Source: a virus. From it: a DNA stretch of 33,076 nucleotides. Positions 1-7,656 of this stretch are shown piece by piece. The stretch spans positions 1-33,076 of the IMG/VR virus record IMGVR_UViG_3300043449_000409; one strand, written 5' to 3'. Under the pieces are notes generated by a model. It did not search any database. It saw only the letters and a program-made list of their open reading frames with translations, and was not told where the DNA came from. How positions within the stretch are numbered: the first letter of the stretch is position 1; each line of letters opens with the position of its first letter. The translations under genes and the position numbers were made by a program.

Positions 1-41
1 AACGATCCTAGGGATCAAAGGATTCTTTTTAGAAAGCGATA

Positions 42-1628
42 ATGGAACTTTCAGATCTTATTAATGAAAAAGATTGGCGCAAATGTAAAGGCAAAACAGA
101 TGCGTCAATAGACGAACTTGTCGAAGCGTTCGAATACTTTTGTAATAACTATTGGATGATTAAACATCCTGAACGTGGACGAATACTGTTTGAACTGCGT
201 GAAGCGCAGATCGAAACAGTTAGATCATGGATGTCTAACAGATACAGTGTAGTGCTGAAGGCACGACAGATTGGATTCTCTACCCTGGCTGCAGCATACG
301 CTTTCTGGCTGGCTTTCTTTTGGCCTGACAGATTTATCGTCATGCTTTCCAGGACGGAACGTGAAGCAACCAAGTTGCTACAGAAATCCAAGTATGGATA
401 CAAGTTTATTCCTGCTTGGATGAAGCAGAAGGGTCCAGATTTGACGACCGACAACCAGTTGAAGATGACTTTTTCTAACGAATCAGCGCTTGAGTCGCTT
501 CCTTCGGGCAATGATCCTGCTCGTGGTGAGTCTGTGTACCTGGTTATTGTCGATGAGATAGCGTTCCTTCCTAATTCTGAGGAAGCGTGGGCTTCTATTG
601 AACCTATTGCTGACGTTGGTGGTCGTGTTATCTGTCTTTCTACGGCTAACGGCTCAGGAAACTTCTTTCACACCTTGTGGGTTGGCTCTCAAACTGGCAC
701 AAACCAGTTTAGAGGCGTGTTTTGGCCTTGGTCTGCGGGTGATCGTGACGAACAATGGTATGAATCTAAGGCTAAATCTCTTCCTTCATGGCAGTTGCAT
801 CAGGAGTACCCTCGAAATCCTGAAGAGGCGTTCATTAAGTCAGGTAATCCCGTGTTCGATGTGGACACGTTGAGAGATTTTGTTGTTGAGGAGCCTGAAC
901 GTGGCTATGTGCATGTTCTTGGTAAGAAAAATATTGAGTTTAGGTTGACAAAAGATGGGGAGTTTGCTGTTTATGAACGTCCTGACCACGGAAATGTTTA
1001 TGTTGTGGGCGCTGATGTCGCTGAGGGTCTAGCGCATGGCGACTATTCTTCCATGCACGTTGTGGATGCTAAGACTTTAAGGGTTGTGGCTCATTGGCAT
1101 GGTCATATTGAGCCTGACTTGTTTGGTGATTTGCTGTGTGAGATTGGTTACTGGTATAACGGTGCGCTGATTGGTGTAGAGAACAACAACCATGGTTTAA
1201 CTACACTTAAAGCCATGCAGAGGTACGGCTACAAGAACATGTACCGTACACGCAGGTTACAGCAGCGCAACCCAGAACCTACTGAGGTTCTTGGGTGGCG
1301 TACAACTATGGCAACGAAACCTTTGGCGATTGACGAACTGGCGGCAGCGATCAGAGATAAAGAAATAGATTTATCTGATGGGAAAACGATTCAGGAGTTA
1401 ATTAGTTTTGTGCGTGCCACTAACGGCAAGATGCATGGTTCACCTCACGACGACAGAGTTATGTCTTTGGCTATTTGTTGGCAGATGTTGAAGTATGTGT
1501 GGCTTCCAGAGTATAAATCTGAGGCTCCACCGCCCCAGTACAGCCTGTCTTGGTTCGAAAAGTTCATTATTAGTGAGGATGAACCGTTCAAAAGGGTTCC
1601 TTTGGGTGCATATGCGCACCGAAAATAG
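42..1628 (+). CDS. terL: Terminase large subunit
   Basis: This is the DNA-packaging motor: an ATPase that drives DNA through the portal plus a nuclease that cuts the concatemer. At 528 aa it has the usual family length. The N-terminal ATPase shows a Walker A-like KARQIGFST (73-81), a Walker B ending VIVDE (D171, E172) and a coupling STAN (200-203). The C-terminal RuvC-like nuclease shows GADVAEG (D325), GVENN (E380) and PHDDRV (D470, D471). It opens the late + strand block, upstream of portal and capsid genes. The small subunit is not visible and may lie left of the window. The ATG at 42 has only a weak upstream purine stretch (AGAAAG). Confidence 0.97.
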   Translation: MELSDLINEKDWRKCKGKTDASIDELVEAFEYFCNNYWMIKHPERGRILFELREAQIETVRSWMSNRYSVVLKARQIGFSTLAAAYAFWLAFFWPDRFIVMLSRTEREATKLLQKSKYGYKFIPAWMKQKGPDLTTDNQLKMTFSNESALESLPSGNDPARGESVYLVIVDEIAFLPNSEEAWASIEPIADVGGRVICLSTANGSGNFFHTLWVGSQTGTNQFRGVFWPWSAGDRDEQWYESKAKSLPSWQLHQEYPRNPEEAFIKSGNPVFDVDTLRDFVVEEPERGYVHVLGKKNIEFRLTKDGEFAVYERPDHGNVYVVGADVAEGLAHGDYSSMHVVDAKTLRVVAHWHGHIEPDLFGDLLCEIGYWYNGALIGVENNNHGLTTLKAMQRYGYKNMYRTRRLQQRNPEPTEVLGWRTTMATKPLAIDELAAAIRDKEIDLSDGKTIQELISFVRATNGKMHGSPHDDRVMSLAICWQMLKYVWLPEYKSEAPPPQYSLSWFEKFIISEDEPFKRVPLGAYAHRK

Positions 1629-1640
1629 GGGTAACGAATA

Positions 1641-1880
1641 GTGTTTAATATGATGGGTTCAACTAATTGTATTGAATGCGACTCGCTTTTTACTTTCGAC
1701 GTGTTTCCACGTCGTGGTGCTGTCTGTTTTAAATGCCATATAGGTTCTGTTCGCCTAGGGTTTTCCCATGGCAAAGAGGATTTTCATGGTCCTACTATTA
1801 AGGAGCGTCAGGAACATCAGGTTGCTCAGGCTAAGGCTGCTGGCATTAATGCCGAACCAGTTGGCAACCGTTGGGTGTGA
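1641..1880 (+). CDS. Small zinc-ribbon protein
   Basis: A 79-aa protein of unknown function. C10-x2-C13 and C29-x2-C32 form a classic four-cysteine zinc ribbon, followed by a charged helical tail. It starts with GTG at 1641, 12 bases after the terminase stop; an in-frame ATG at 1650 would lose only three residues and keep the ribbon. It sits between terminase and portal, so a role in packaging or late regulation is possible, but nothing in the sequence fixes this. Confidence 0.75.
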   Translation: MFNMMGSTNCIECDSLFTFDVFPRRGAVCFKCHIGSVRLGFSHGKEDFHGPTIKERQEHQVAQAKAAGINAEPVGNRWV

Positions 1881-1883
1881 GTG

Positions 1884-2084
1884 ATGCATTGGTGGGTTCC
1901 TATTGTCGTTGCTCTTATTGGGGGACCAATAATGTGGGGATTGCATCGTTTTGAGAAAAGAAACAGCGCCCAGCATGGGGAAAGTCTTAGTACTTTGAAT
2001 CGTATAGAGACAAAGATTGAGAAGTTAGATGACCGAATCCATGACCACTTTAGGTGGCATGGTCACGAGAAAGAAGAAAGATGA
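1884..2084 (+). CDS. Small membrane protein, DUF2746-like
   Basis: A 66-aa protein with one N-terminal hydrophobic segment (about residues 2-20), then a short charged helix with heptad-like hydrophobics (LSTLNRIETKIEKLDDRI) and a His-rich end. This layout (TM helix, RF/KRN linker, coiled coil, H-x-H end) matches a small membrane-protein family common in actinophages, often found near lysis or terminase genes. It starts at ATG 1884 (GTG at 1881 also possible), just after the stop of the previous gene, and ends in an ATGA overlap with the next gene. It may be a holin partner or an accessory lysis protein; family recognition is from memory and not tested. Confidence 0.7.
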   Translation: MHWWVPIVVALIGGPIMWGLHRFEKRNSAQHGESLSTLNRIETKIEKLDDRIHDHFRWHGHEKEER

Positions 2085-2269
2085 CTTATAAGGATGCGTT
2101 TAATCGTGCTGTAGCGACTTTTGTTGCTGGTGCTAGTTCGGCTCCTGTTACTTCGGCTGTGTTTGATGTTTCGTTTGTGAAGGCTGCCGCTATCGCGGCG
2201 CTTGTTGCAGCATGGAATTATCTTGGTCGTATCATTCAAGTGTTAAAAGAAGAAAGGTTGGTATACTAA
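2081..2269 (+). CDS. Holin-like protein (r1t type)
   Basis: A 62-aa protein with two short hydrophobic stretches (about residues 9-28 and 31-50) around a mid-chain VFDVSF, ending in a basic amphipathic tail. This resembles small r1t-type holins of Gram-positive phages, which open the membrane to release endolysin. I place the start at ATG 2081, which overlaps the previous stop (ATGA); the earlier in-frame ATG at 2054 lies inside the upstream gene. It is unusual in lying about 19 kb from the endolysin, next to the terminase. The second small membrane protein near the endolysin is a rival holin candidate. Confidence 0.65.
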   Translation: MTYKDAFNRAVATFVAGASSAPVTSAVFDVSFVKAAAIAALVAAWNYLGRIIQVLKEERLVY

Positions 2270-2520
2270 TGGCTACAGACGAAAAAAAGGAAGCGGCAAA
2301 GTTAAAAGCAGAAAGAGCCAAGGCTGCCGCAAAAAGGGCAAAGGCTAATGAAAAAGCCCAAAGAAAAGGCAAGGCCGTAAAAGGTTCTGCATATCTTAAG
2401 ACTGACAAAAATAAACCAGTAAAGCGTGTAGTTGCTGTAAAACCAACACCCAAGACTGCTGGTGGCGGAACTTCTGGTGGGCGTGGTGGCGTACGTTTAT
2501 CTGCAACAAGGTTGAAGTAG
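2269..2520 (+). CDS. Lys/Ala-rich basic protein
   Basis: An 83-aa, highly basic protein. The first 40 residues are an Ala/Lys/Arg helix without aromatic residues; the rest is a Gly/Pro/Lys-rich tail. It starts at ATG 2269, sharing one base with the previous stop (TAATG), with AGAAAGG about 11 bases upstream. The longer frame opening at 2212 only re-reads the holin gene. No family is recognised. Its charge and position before the portal fit nucleic-acid or virion binding, but this is inference. Confidence 0.65.
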   Translation: MATDEKKEAAKLKAERAKAAAKRAKANEKAQRKGKAVKGSAYLKTDKNKPVKRVVAVKPTPKTAGGGTSGGRGGVRLSATRLK

Positions 2521-2529
2521 AAATAGACG

Positions 2530-4320
2530 ATGGCTCGCATATCCAACAGTGATCTTCTTGCCCGATACAAAGGGCATGTCTCCAAATCCAAAAGGTGGAG
2601 GCGTGAAGAAAACTATGATGACACTTGGCGTCGACTCATCGACATGTACCGTGGTCGACAATACGAGTATGCGACAGATGAAGATCGTCTACTAGTAAAC
2701 ATTGCTTTCGCTACAGTAAACGTCATTAACCCCAGTATCTCAGTCAACTATCCTCGCATTGCTGTCAATGCCAGAAAGTCTGAAGATGCTGCTCGCGCTA
2801 TTATTACTGAGGCTGTTGTTAACTATTGGTGGAAGCATTATAAGGTTAAGCCACATTTCCGTCGTGCAGTAAAAGACTTCCTTATTATGGGCCACGCATG
2901 GCTGAAGGTCGGCTATCGTTATGTGGAAGAAGAAGACATCGACTATGAAGGCGATTCTTCTACGGTATCTGACGACAACCTGATTACTCCTACAATCATT
3001 GTTCGAGAAGACCGACCGTTCGTAGAACGGGTATCTCCTTTTGACATGTATGTTGATCCTGATTGCACTTCAGAGGAAGACATGCGTTGGATTGCACAGC
3101 GTATCCGCCGTCCGTTGAAGGAGATTAAGGCAGACAAGCGCTATGCGCTTTCTGCTCGCAATGACTGTTCTCCTACTACTGTGTCTCGTCATGTTGACGA
3201 ACCAGATCGCAAGAAAACATGGGATGAATCCCATCAGTATGCTGACATTTGGGAGTTCTACGATCTAAAGGCTGGCACAATGTCTGTGTTTGCTGATGGT
3301 GGATCACAGTTTTTAATCAAGCCTACAAAGATGCCTTACGCTTTTGGTCATCCTTTTGTGATGATCCGAAACTACGACATCCCAGATCACTTCTATCCTA
3401 TTGGTGACCTTGAGGCTATCGAACCCTTGCAGCATGAGTTGAATGAGACTCGTACACAGATGATGAACCACCGTAAACGGTTCTCTCGTAAGTATTTGTT
3501 TAAGGAATCCGCGTTCGACTCTGATGGTCGTTCGGCATTGGAATCTGATTACGATAACGTGATGGTTCCTGTCGCTGGAGATGAGAATCTCGGCAACGTG
3601 GTTGTTCCTTTCCCATCTATCATCACTCCACCTGAGTTCTACAATCAGTCTAATATGATTCAGGCTGACGTTGAGCAGATCTCTGGTGTGACGGAGTATC
3701 AGCGTGGTGGTTTGCCTGAGATTCGCCGTACGGCTACTGAGGCTGCAATTATGCAAGACGCTGCAAACGCTCGAGCAGCAGACAAACTGGCTACCATTGA
3801 AAGTTCTATTGCCAATGTGGCTGAACGTCTTGTTTCGTTGGCTCAGCAGTACATGACTGGCGAACAGGTTGCCCGTGTTGTAGGTCAGGACGGGGAAACT
3901 GCTTGGGTAACGTTTGATCGTGACTTTATCGCTGGCAAGTTTGACTTTGAGGTTGAGGCTGGATCTACAGCACCTGTCAACGAGTCGTTCCGTCGTCAGA
4001 TGGCACTGCAGATGGTGGATGCTATGGCTCCGTTTGCTTCTGCTGGCATTGTGAACATGCAGAAGTTGGCTTCGCATGTTCTGCAGTTTGGTTTTGGTAT
4101 TAAGACTCCTGAGGAGTTCTTGCAGGAACCTCCTCCTCCTATGCCAGAACCTGGCATGGAGGGTATGCCACCTGAGGGTATGCCACCTGAGGAAATGCCT
4201 GTTGATTTGAGTCAGGCTGTGGCTCCTCCTGCTGCTACGGCAGGTGATTTGAGTGGCATTGACCCTGCCGTTTTGGCTTCGTTGACTGAACGTCTTGGGT
4301 TTGCTTTGCCAAGTACCTGA
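2530..4320 (+). CDS. Portal protein
   Basis: A 596-aa portal (head-tail connector), the dodecameric ring through which DNA enters and leaves. Its position between terminase and scaffold/capsid genes, its length, and an N-terminal half rich in portal-like motifs support the call: ENYDDTWRRLIDMYRGRQY, LLVNIAFATVNVINP, and a conserved GHPFVMIRNYDIPDHFYPIGD segment. The middle has the long helical stem (PLQHELNETRTQMMNHRKR). The last 60 residues are a Pro/Met/Glu-rich, probably disordered tail encoded by a 15-bp repeat. It starts at ATG 2530, 9 bases after the previous stop. Confidence 0.92.
   Translation: MARISNSDLLARYKGHVSKSKRWRREENYDDTWRRLIDMYRGRQYEYATDEDRLLVNIAFATVNVINPSISVNYPRIAVNARKSEDAARAIITEAVVNYWWKHYKVKPHFRRAVKDFLIMGHAWLKVGYRYVEEEDIDYEGDSSTVSDDNLITPTIIVREDRPFVERVSPFDMYVDPDCTSEEDMRWIAQRIRRPLKEIKADKRYALSARNDCSPTTVSRHVDEPDRKKTWDESHQYADIWEFYDLKAGTMSVFADGGSQFLIKPTKMPYAFGHPFVMIRNYDIPDHFYPIGDLEAIEPLQHELNETRTQMMNHRKRFSRKYLFKESAFDSDGRSALESDYDNVMVPVAGDENLGNVVVPFPSIITPPEFYNQSNMIQADVEQISGVTEYQRGGLPEIRRTATEAAIMQDAANARAADKLATIESSIANVAERLVSLAQQYMTGEQVARVVGQDGETAWVTFDRDFIAGKFDFEVEAGSTAPVNESFRRQMALQMVDAMAPFASAGIVNMQKLASHVLQFGFGIKTPEEFLQEPPPPMPEPGMEGMPPEGMPPEEMPVDLSQAVAPPAATAGDLSGIDPAVLASLTERLGFALPST
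4159..4200 (+). repeat. 15-bp tandem repeat in portal tail
   Basis: GAGGGTATGCCACCT occurs twice in tandem (4159-4173, 4174-4188) and is followed by a diverged partial copy (4189-4200). It encodes repeats of EGMPP in the proline-rich C-terminal tail of the portal. Such repeats change copy number easily by slippage. Confidence 0.85.
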
Positions 4321-4330
4321 TTTTCAGGTA
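4314..4330 (+). other. Hairpin across the portal stop codon
   Basis: TACCTGA (4314-4320) and TCAGGTA (4324-4330) form a perfect 7-bp stem with a 3-base loop. The portal stop codon TGA is the last part of the left arm. No T-run follows, so it is not a good intrinsic terminator. It could be an RNA processing or mRNA-end stabilising hairpin in the 59-base gap before the scaffold gene. Confidence 0.5.
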
Positions 4331-4379
4331 ACGAACCGTTTCATATGTAGAGCAACCTGTTCGGACTCTAGGAGTTATT

Positions 4380-5168
4380 TTGACTAATATATTTGATGTC
4401 CCCGATGTTGACCCCACTGATAGTGGACAAGTCGGAGAGGTGGACGATGAAAGCCCTATTTCTGACGCACCTGAACTAGCAGTAGATGAGTATGCAGATC
4501 ACTTTGTGACTGTGAAAGTTGATGGCGAAGATGTTCGAGTACCACTGAATGAGGCTTTGGCTGGTTACAGTCGTCAAGCGGATTATACTCGCAAGACGCA
4601 GGAACTAGCGCAGCAACGACAAGAGTTGCAGTGGGCTAACGCTATTCGTGAGGCGTTGGATAACAATCCTGCTCAAACGATTGATTTGCTTTCTAAGCAT
4701 TACGGCATTTCTCATGCCGAGGCTAAACAGATGAGTGATGATTTCGGTTTTGATGATTGGTCTACACCTGCTGATACTAAAGTGTCTGATCTTGAAAAGA
4801 GGATCGCGGCATTTGAACAGAAGCAGGCTTACGAGGAACTTGAGCGCACTGTTGCATCGTTGCAGCAAAAATACGGTGACGATTTCGACGCTAACGAAGT
4901 TATTGCTGTTGCTCTAGCGAACAACATTGATAACCTAGAAGCAGCCTATAAGCAGGTTGCTTTCGATCGCGTTGCAGCCAAGGCTGAGGCAGCACAAAAG
5001 ATTGCTTCAAATAAGGTTGCACAGGAGAAAGCAATTATTGATTCGAAGCGTTCTGCTCCAGCAGTCGCAGGTGGATCTTCCGCTAAAGGTGGAGGCGAAG
5101 ATGTCGGAGCCATCCGTTCAATCTCCGATGCCTGGGCTGCTGCGAAACGGCAGTACGGCATCTCCTAA
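4380..5168 (+). CDS. Scaffolding protein
   Basis: A 262-aa acidic, mainly helical protein with the architecture of phage scaffolds, which direct capsid assembly and then leave the prohead. The N-terminal 40 residues are acidic and disordered. A segment typical of scaffolds follows (VPLNEALAGYSRQADYTRK at 55-72), then coiled-coil-prone helices (about 136-165 and 190-220), a Gly/Ser-rich linker and a basic C-terminal helix of the type that binds coat. It starts at TTG 4380; AGGAG at 4370-4374 gives good spacing and no better start exists. It lies directly before the major capsid gene. Confidence 0.88.
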   Translation: MTNIFDVPDVDPTDSGQVGEVDDESPISDAPELAVDEYADHFVTVKVDGEDVRVPLNEALAGYSRQADYTRKTQELAQQRQELQWANAIREALDNNPAQTIDLLSKHYGISHAEAKQMSDDFGFDDWSTPADTKVSDLEKRIAAFEQKQAYEELERTVASLQQKYGDDFDANEVIAVALANNIDNLEAAYKQVAFDRVAAKAEAAQKIASNKVAQEKAIIDSKRSAPAVAGGSSAKGGGEDVGAIRSISDAWAAAKRQYGIS

Positions 5169-5183
5169 CTTTAAGGATAACCT

Positions 5184-6122
5184 ATGTCTAACGCAAACTT
5201 TGATGCACTCCTATCAACCACGCTTGCTAATTATCGCAAGCAACTAACCGACAACGTATTTACTGCTCGTCCCCTCACCTATTTCCTTATGGACAAGGGT
5301 CGAATTCGTATGCTTGATGGTGGTACCAAGATTGTTGAGCCTTTGATCTATGGTCAGAACTCTACGGTTAACTCATACTCTGGATACGACACCCTGTCGC
5401 TTGTGGCGCAGGAAGGTATCACTGCTGCTGAATACGAATGGAAGCAGTACGCTGTTTCGATTGCTATCAGTGGTATTGAAGAGGCTAAGAACAACGGCGA
5501 AGCCGCTGTTTTGAACCTTCTGGAAGCCAAGGTCATGCAGGCTGAAGAGTCATTGCGTGAAGGGTTCAACCAGATGTTCTTCGCTGACGGTACTGGCAAC
5601 AGTGGCAAGCATTGGAACGGCTTGGGTAACCTTGTCGAAGCCAGTGGCACTGTTGGTGGAATTAACCGTGCAACGGCTGGCAACGAGTACTGGCGCTCCT
5701 ATGAGGAGAACACTGCTGGTGCTTTGACGCTCGCTCAAATGACCACGGCTTACAACACTGTGTCAGTTGGTAATGACCATCCTGACATGATCTTGACCAC
5801 TCAGACTTTGTTTGAAAAGTATGAGTCGTTGTTGCAGCCTCAACTGCGCTACACCGACACCAAGACTGCAGACGCTGGATTCCAGAACCTGCTGTTCAAG
5901 GCTGCTCCTGTTGCTTACGATGTTCACTGCACTGCTGGTGTTGTGTACTTCTTGAACAGCAAGTATCTAAGCCTGGTTGGTCACAGTGGCAAGTGGTTCT
6001 CTCAGACCGACTTTGTTCGTCCTGAGAACATGGATGCCCGCTATGCGCTCATCATGTGCTACGGCAACTTGACCACTCGTAACGCCAAGAAGCAGGGTAA
6101 GTTGACTGCTAAGACTGCCTGA
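5184..6122 (+). CDS. Major capsid protein
   Basis: A 312-aa protein expected to be an HK97-fold coat subunit. It follows the scaffold and is followed by a strong terminator, as expected for the most abundant virion protein. The N-terminal region has the NVFTARPLTYFLMDKGRIRML stretch and a GG-x-KIVEPLIYGQN strand. The middle has a long spine-like helix (residues 96-130) and a Gly/Asn-rich loop. The end (DFVRPENMDARYALIMCYGNL) resembles the closing strand of this coat family. It starts at ATG 5184 with AAGGA 8-12 bases upstream. The call rests on context and general resemblance, not on a recognised signature. Confidence 0.88.
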   Translation: MSNANFDALLSTTLANYRKQLTDNVFTARPLTYFLMDKGRIRMLDGGTKIVEPLIYGQNSTVNSYSGYDTLSLVAQEGITAAEYEWKQYAVSIAISGIEEAKNNGEAAVLNLLEAKVMQAEESLREGFNQMFFADGTGNSGKHWNGLGNLVEASGTVGGINRATAGNEYWRSYEENTAGALTLAQMTTAYNTVSVGNDHPDMILTTQTLFEKYESLLQPQLRYTDTKTADAGFQNLLFKAAPVAYDVHCTAGVVYFLNSKYLSLVGHSGKWFSQTDFVRPENMDARYALIMCYGNLTTRNAKKQGKLTAKTA

Positions 6123-6129
6123 TAAGTTT

Positions 6130-6170
6130 ATGGGGGTATCCGTTTGGGTACCCCCATACTTATTGTTTTT
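6130..6170 (+). terminator. Intrinsic terminator after the capsid gene
   Basis: A 12-bp stem (6130-6141 with 6146-6157, one T-G pair) closes a GTTT loop and contains five G-C pairs in a row. It is followed by ACTTATTGTTTTT. It begins 7 bases after the capsid stop and is the clearest Rho-independent terminator in the window. It probably limits read-through so that the capsid gene is made in excess over the genes downstream. Confidence 0.88.
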
Positions 6171-6190
6171 AAAACTAGAGCAAGGACAAG

Positions 6191-6457
6191 ATGATGGCAA
6201 CGAAAAAAGTAACAGCAAAAGAGCCAGTTAAAAAAGCAGGGGATGCAACTGCAACTAAAGGCTGGAAAGAGTTCAGTGCTTGGATTAACGGCAAGGACGT
6301 TCGTGGTGGTCCTGAAGCACAGAAACAGGCTGCCAAGATGCGTGCTGATAGATTGCGAAAAGAACTTGGTGGTGGACAAAGAAAGAACCCGCCAGAAAAA
6401 CCAAGGGGTGGCCAGACTCGTCGTGTTCCTGCTAAAAAACTTCCAAATACCAAGTAA
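6191..6457 (+). CDS. Small basic protein
   Basis: An 88-aa basic protein with a Lys-rich N-terminus, a short folded-looking part (GWKEFSAWINGKDVRGG, a helix of RADRLRKEL) and a Pro/Arg/Lys tail. ATG at 6191 and 6194 are equivalent starts behind AAGGAC. No family is recognised. It lies in the stretch between capsid and adaptor where decoration, head-completion or DNA-binding virion proteins are usual. Confidence 0.65.
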   Translation: MMATKKVTAKEPVKKAGDATATKGWKEFSAWINGKDVRGGPEAQKQAAKMRADRLRKELGGGQRKNPPEKPRGGQTRRVPAKKLPNTK

Positions 6458-6469
6458 GGGAAAAGCATT

Positions 6470-6736
6470 ATGCCTGGTGTAACCAAATTAACAAAGCCAG
6501 TTAAGCCTAATAAGCCCGCTACTCCAAAGGTTCCAGTTACTGGCGGTAAGCCTGCTACTGCTGGAACTCCTGCTAATCCTGCTACTAAGGGTTCTGCTAC
6601 TGGTATTCAGAAGAAGGCTGCTGGTATGGCTAAGCGCACTGCCAACAAGCCAACTGCTCCTGGCTACAATGGCAAATCTAAGAAGAAGGCGTCAGGTCCA
6701 TCTGTTGGTTCTGGCAAAAAGGGAATGTATTACTGA
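6470..6736 (+). CDS. Low-complexity Pro/Lys/Ala/Thr-rich protein
   Basis: An 88-aa protein built almost wholly of K, P, A, T, G and S, with repeated KPATP/TPANPATK motifs and no predicted fold. It starts at ATG 6470 with AAGGGAAAAG just upstream. High positive charge suggests nucleic-acid binding or a flexible virion peptide; that is inference. It lacks Cys and has aromatics only near the end (Y662 codon region and terminal YY). Confidence 0.6.
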   Translation: MPGVTKLTKPVKPNKPATPKVPVTGGKPATAGTPANPATKGSATGIQKKAAGMAKRTANKPTAPGYNGKSKKKASGPSVGSGKKGMYY

Positions 6737-6758
6737 GTAACGATTTAGTACTCTATTG

Positions 6759-6989
6759 ATGGCTGGAGTACTTGCATATTCATTATACGGAGAATCCGCT
6801 ATGCGGGATTCTCGTCCGTTTGCTACCGCAGATGCTGTTATGGCTCCTCCTGGTGGTATGGAGTACACGGGTCATACTCGCTGTATGGCAAATGATGGTA
6901 CCTGTCAGGGGGCTAAAGCCAAGGGCACTGATCTTTGCATAGGTCATCTCCGACAGAAGGCGAAGGAGATCTTGAATGAACCTGGCTGA
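6759..6989 (+). CDS. Small Cys/His zinc-binding protein
   Basis: A 76-aa protein. The C-terminal half carries C-x6-C-x11-C-x2-H (RCMANDGTCQG ... DLCIGH), a likely zinc site, then a Lys-rich helix. ATG 6759 (or TTG 6756) gives the full frame; an alternative ATG at 6801 sits in the loop of a hairpin and would give 62 aa with the zinc site intact. The 3' end overlaps the adaptor gene by 14 bases. Similar short zinc motifs occur beside adaptor genes in other actinophages (recollection), with no proven function. Confidence 0.6.
   Translation: MAGVLAYSLYGESAMRDSRPFATADAVMAPPGGMEYTGHTRCMANDGTCQGAKAKGTDLCIGHLRQKAKEILNEPG
6790..6813 (+). other. Inverted repeat around an internal ATG
   Basis: GAGAATCC (6790-6797) and GGATTCTC (6806-6813) form a perfect 8-bp stem, with ACGG/CCGT able to extend it past a bulge. 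The 8-base loop contains the in-frame ATG at 6801. It may only be coding sequence, or may control use of that second start. Confidence 0.45.
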
Positions 6990-7656
6990 TATTAGATCTA
7001 AGGTTCGTACGATTGTCGACATGGATACTGTAGATCTTCCTAATGATCTGCTTGATATGTATGTGCGCGATGGTTTTGATCGGATGATGGCGATTGAGCG
7101 TCGCTGGCCTTTCTTGCAGAAGTCCGCGACTCTTGTGACTGTACCCAATCAGAGAGAGTACGAAATCTCGTCAATTGGTGACGGAGATTTTTCTGATATT
7201 ATTTCAATTGTTGATCGAAGCAGTATTGTCAATCGTTTGACTTTGGTTTCTCATGATGATGCTGAAGCCACTTGGGGTGGAACTCCAGAGCAAACTGGTC
7301 GACCTTTACATTATTCTCTTTGGGGACAAAAGTTAAGTCTTTGGCCTGTTCCAGTTGGCGCGTACACCTTGGGTGTGCGTGGCTATAGGAAGCCTGTTGA
7401 TTGGACAGTGAACACTGCGACTCAGGTTGATGCAGACCCTCGCCTTCATCAGGCTCTGGTCTATTACACTGTTGCTCAGGTATATCAGTTACAGGAAGAC
7501 GTAGAGTTGTCTTCGTTTTATCGTCTTTCTTTTGATGAGAATGTTCGTCTTGTTGCTTCAGATATTATGAAGCCTTCTTCTCATCGTCCTGTTATTTTGT
7601 CTGGTCAACCGTTCCATGATTTAAATGGACTCTACCAGTTCCCCACTTATCCGTAA
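6976..7656 (+). CDS. Head-tail adaptor (connector) protein
   Basis: A 226-aa protein likely to form the ring below the portal. The N-terminus (residues 1-45) is the helical pattern of gp6/gp4-type adaptors: MNLADIRSKVRTIVDMD, then LLDMYVRDGFDRMMAIERRWPF. A beta-rich middle with YEISSI and LWPVP, and a helical end (RLHQALVYYTVAQVYQLQED) follow. It starts at ATG 6976 with GAAGGAG 10 bases upstream, overlapping the previous gene by 14 bases, and shares one base with the next start (TAATG). It lies between the capsid block and the nozzle gene, as in podoviruses. Confidence 0.8.
   Translation: MNLADIRSKVRTIVDMDTVDLPNDLLDMYVRDGFDRMMAIERRWPFLQKSATLVTVPNQREYEISSIGDGDFSDIISIVDRSSIVNRLTLVSHDDAEATWGGTPEQTGRPLHYSLWGQKLSLWPVPVGAYTLGVRGYRKPVDWTVNTATQVDADPRLHQALVYYTVAQVYQLQEDVELSSFYRLSFDENVRLVASDIMKPSSHRPVILSGQPFHDLNGLYQFPTYP

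Noticed and set aside
3313-4077. 254-codon antisense frame under the portal gene
   Set aside because: No ribosome site, no motifs, and the portal frame is clear.
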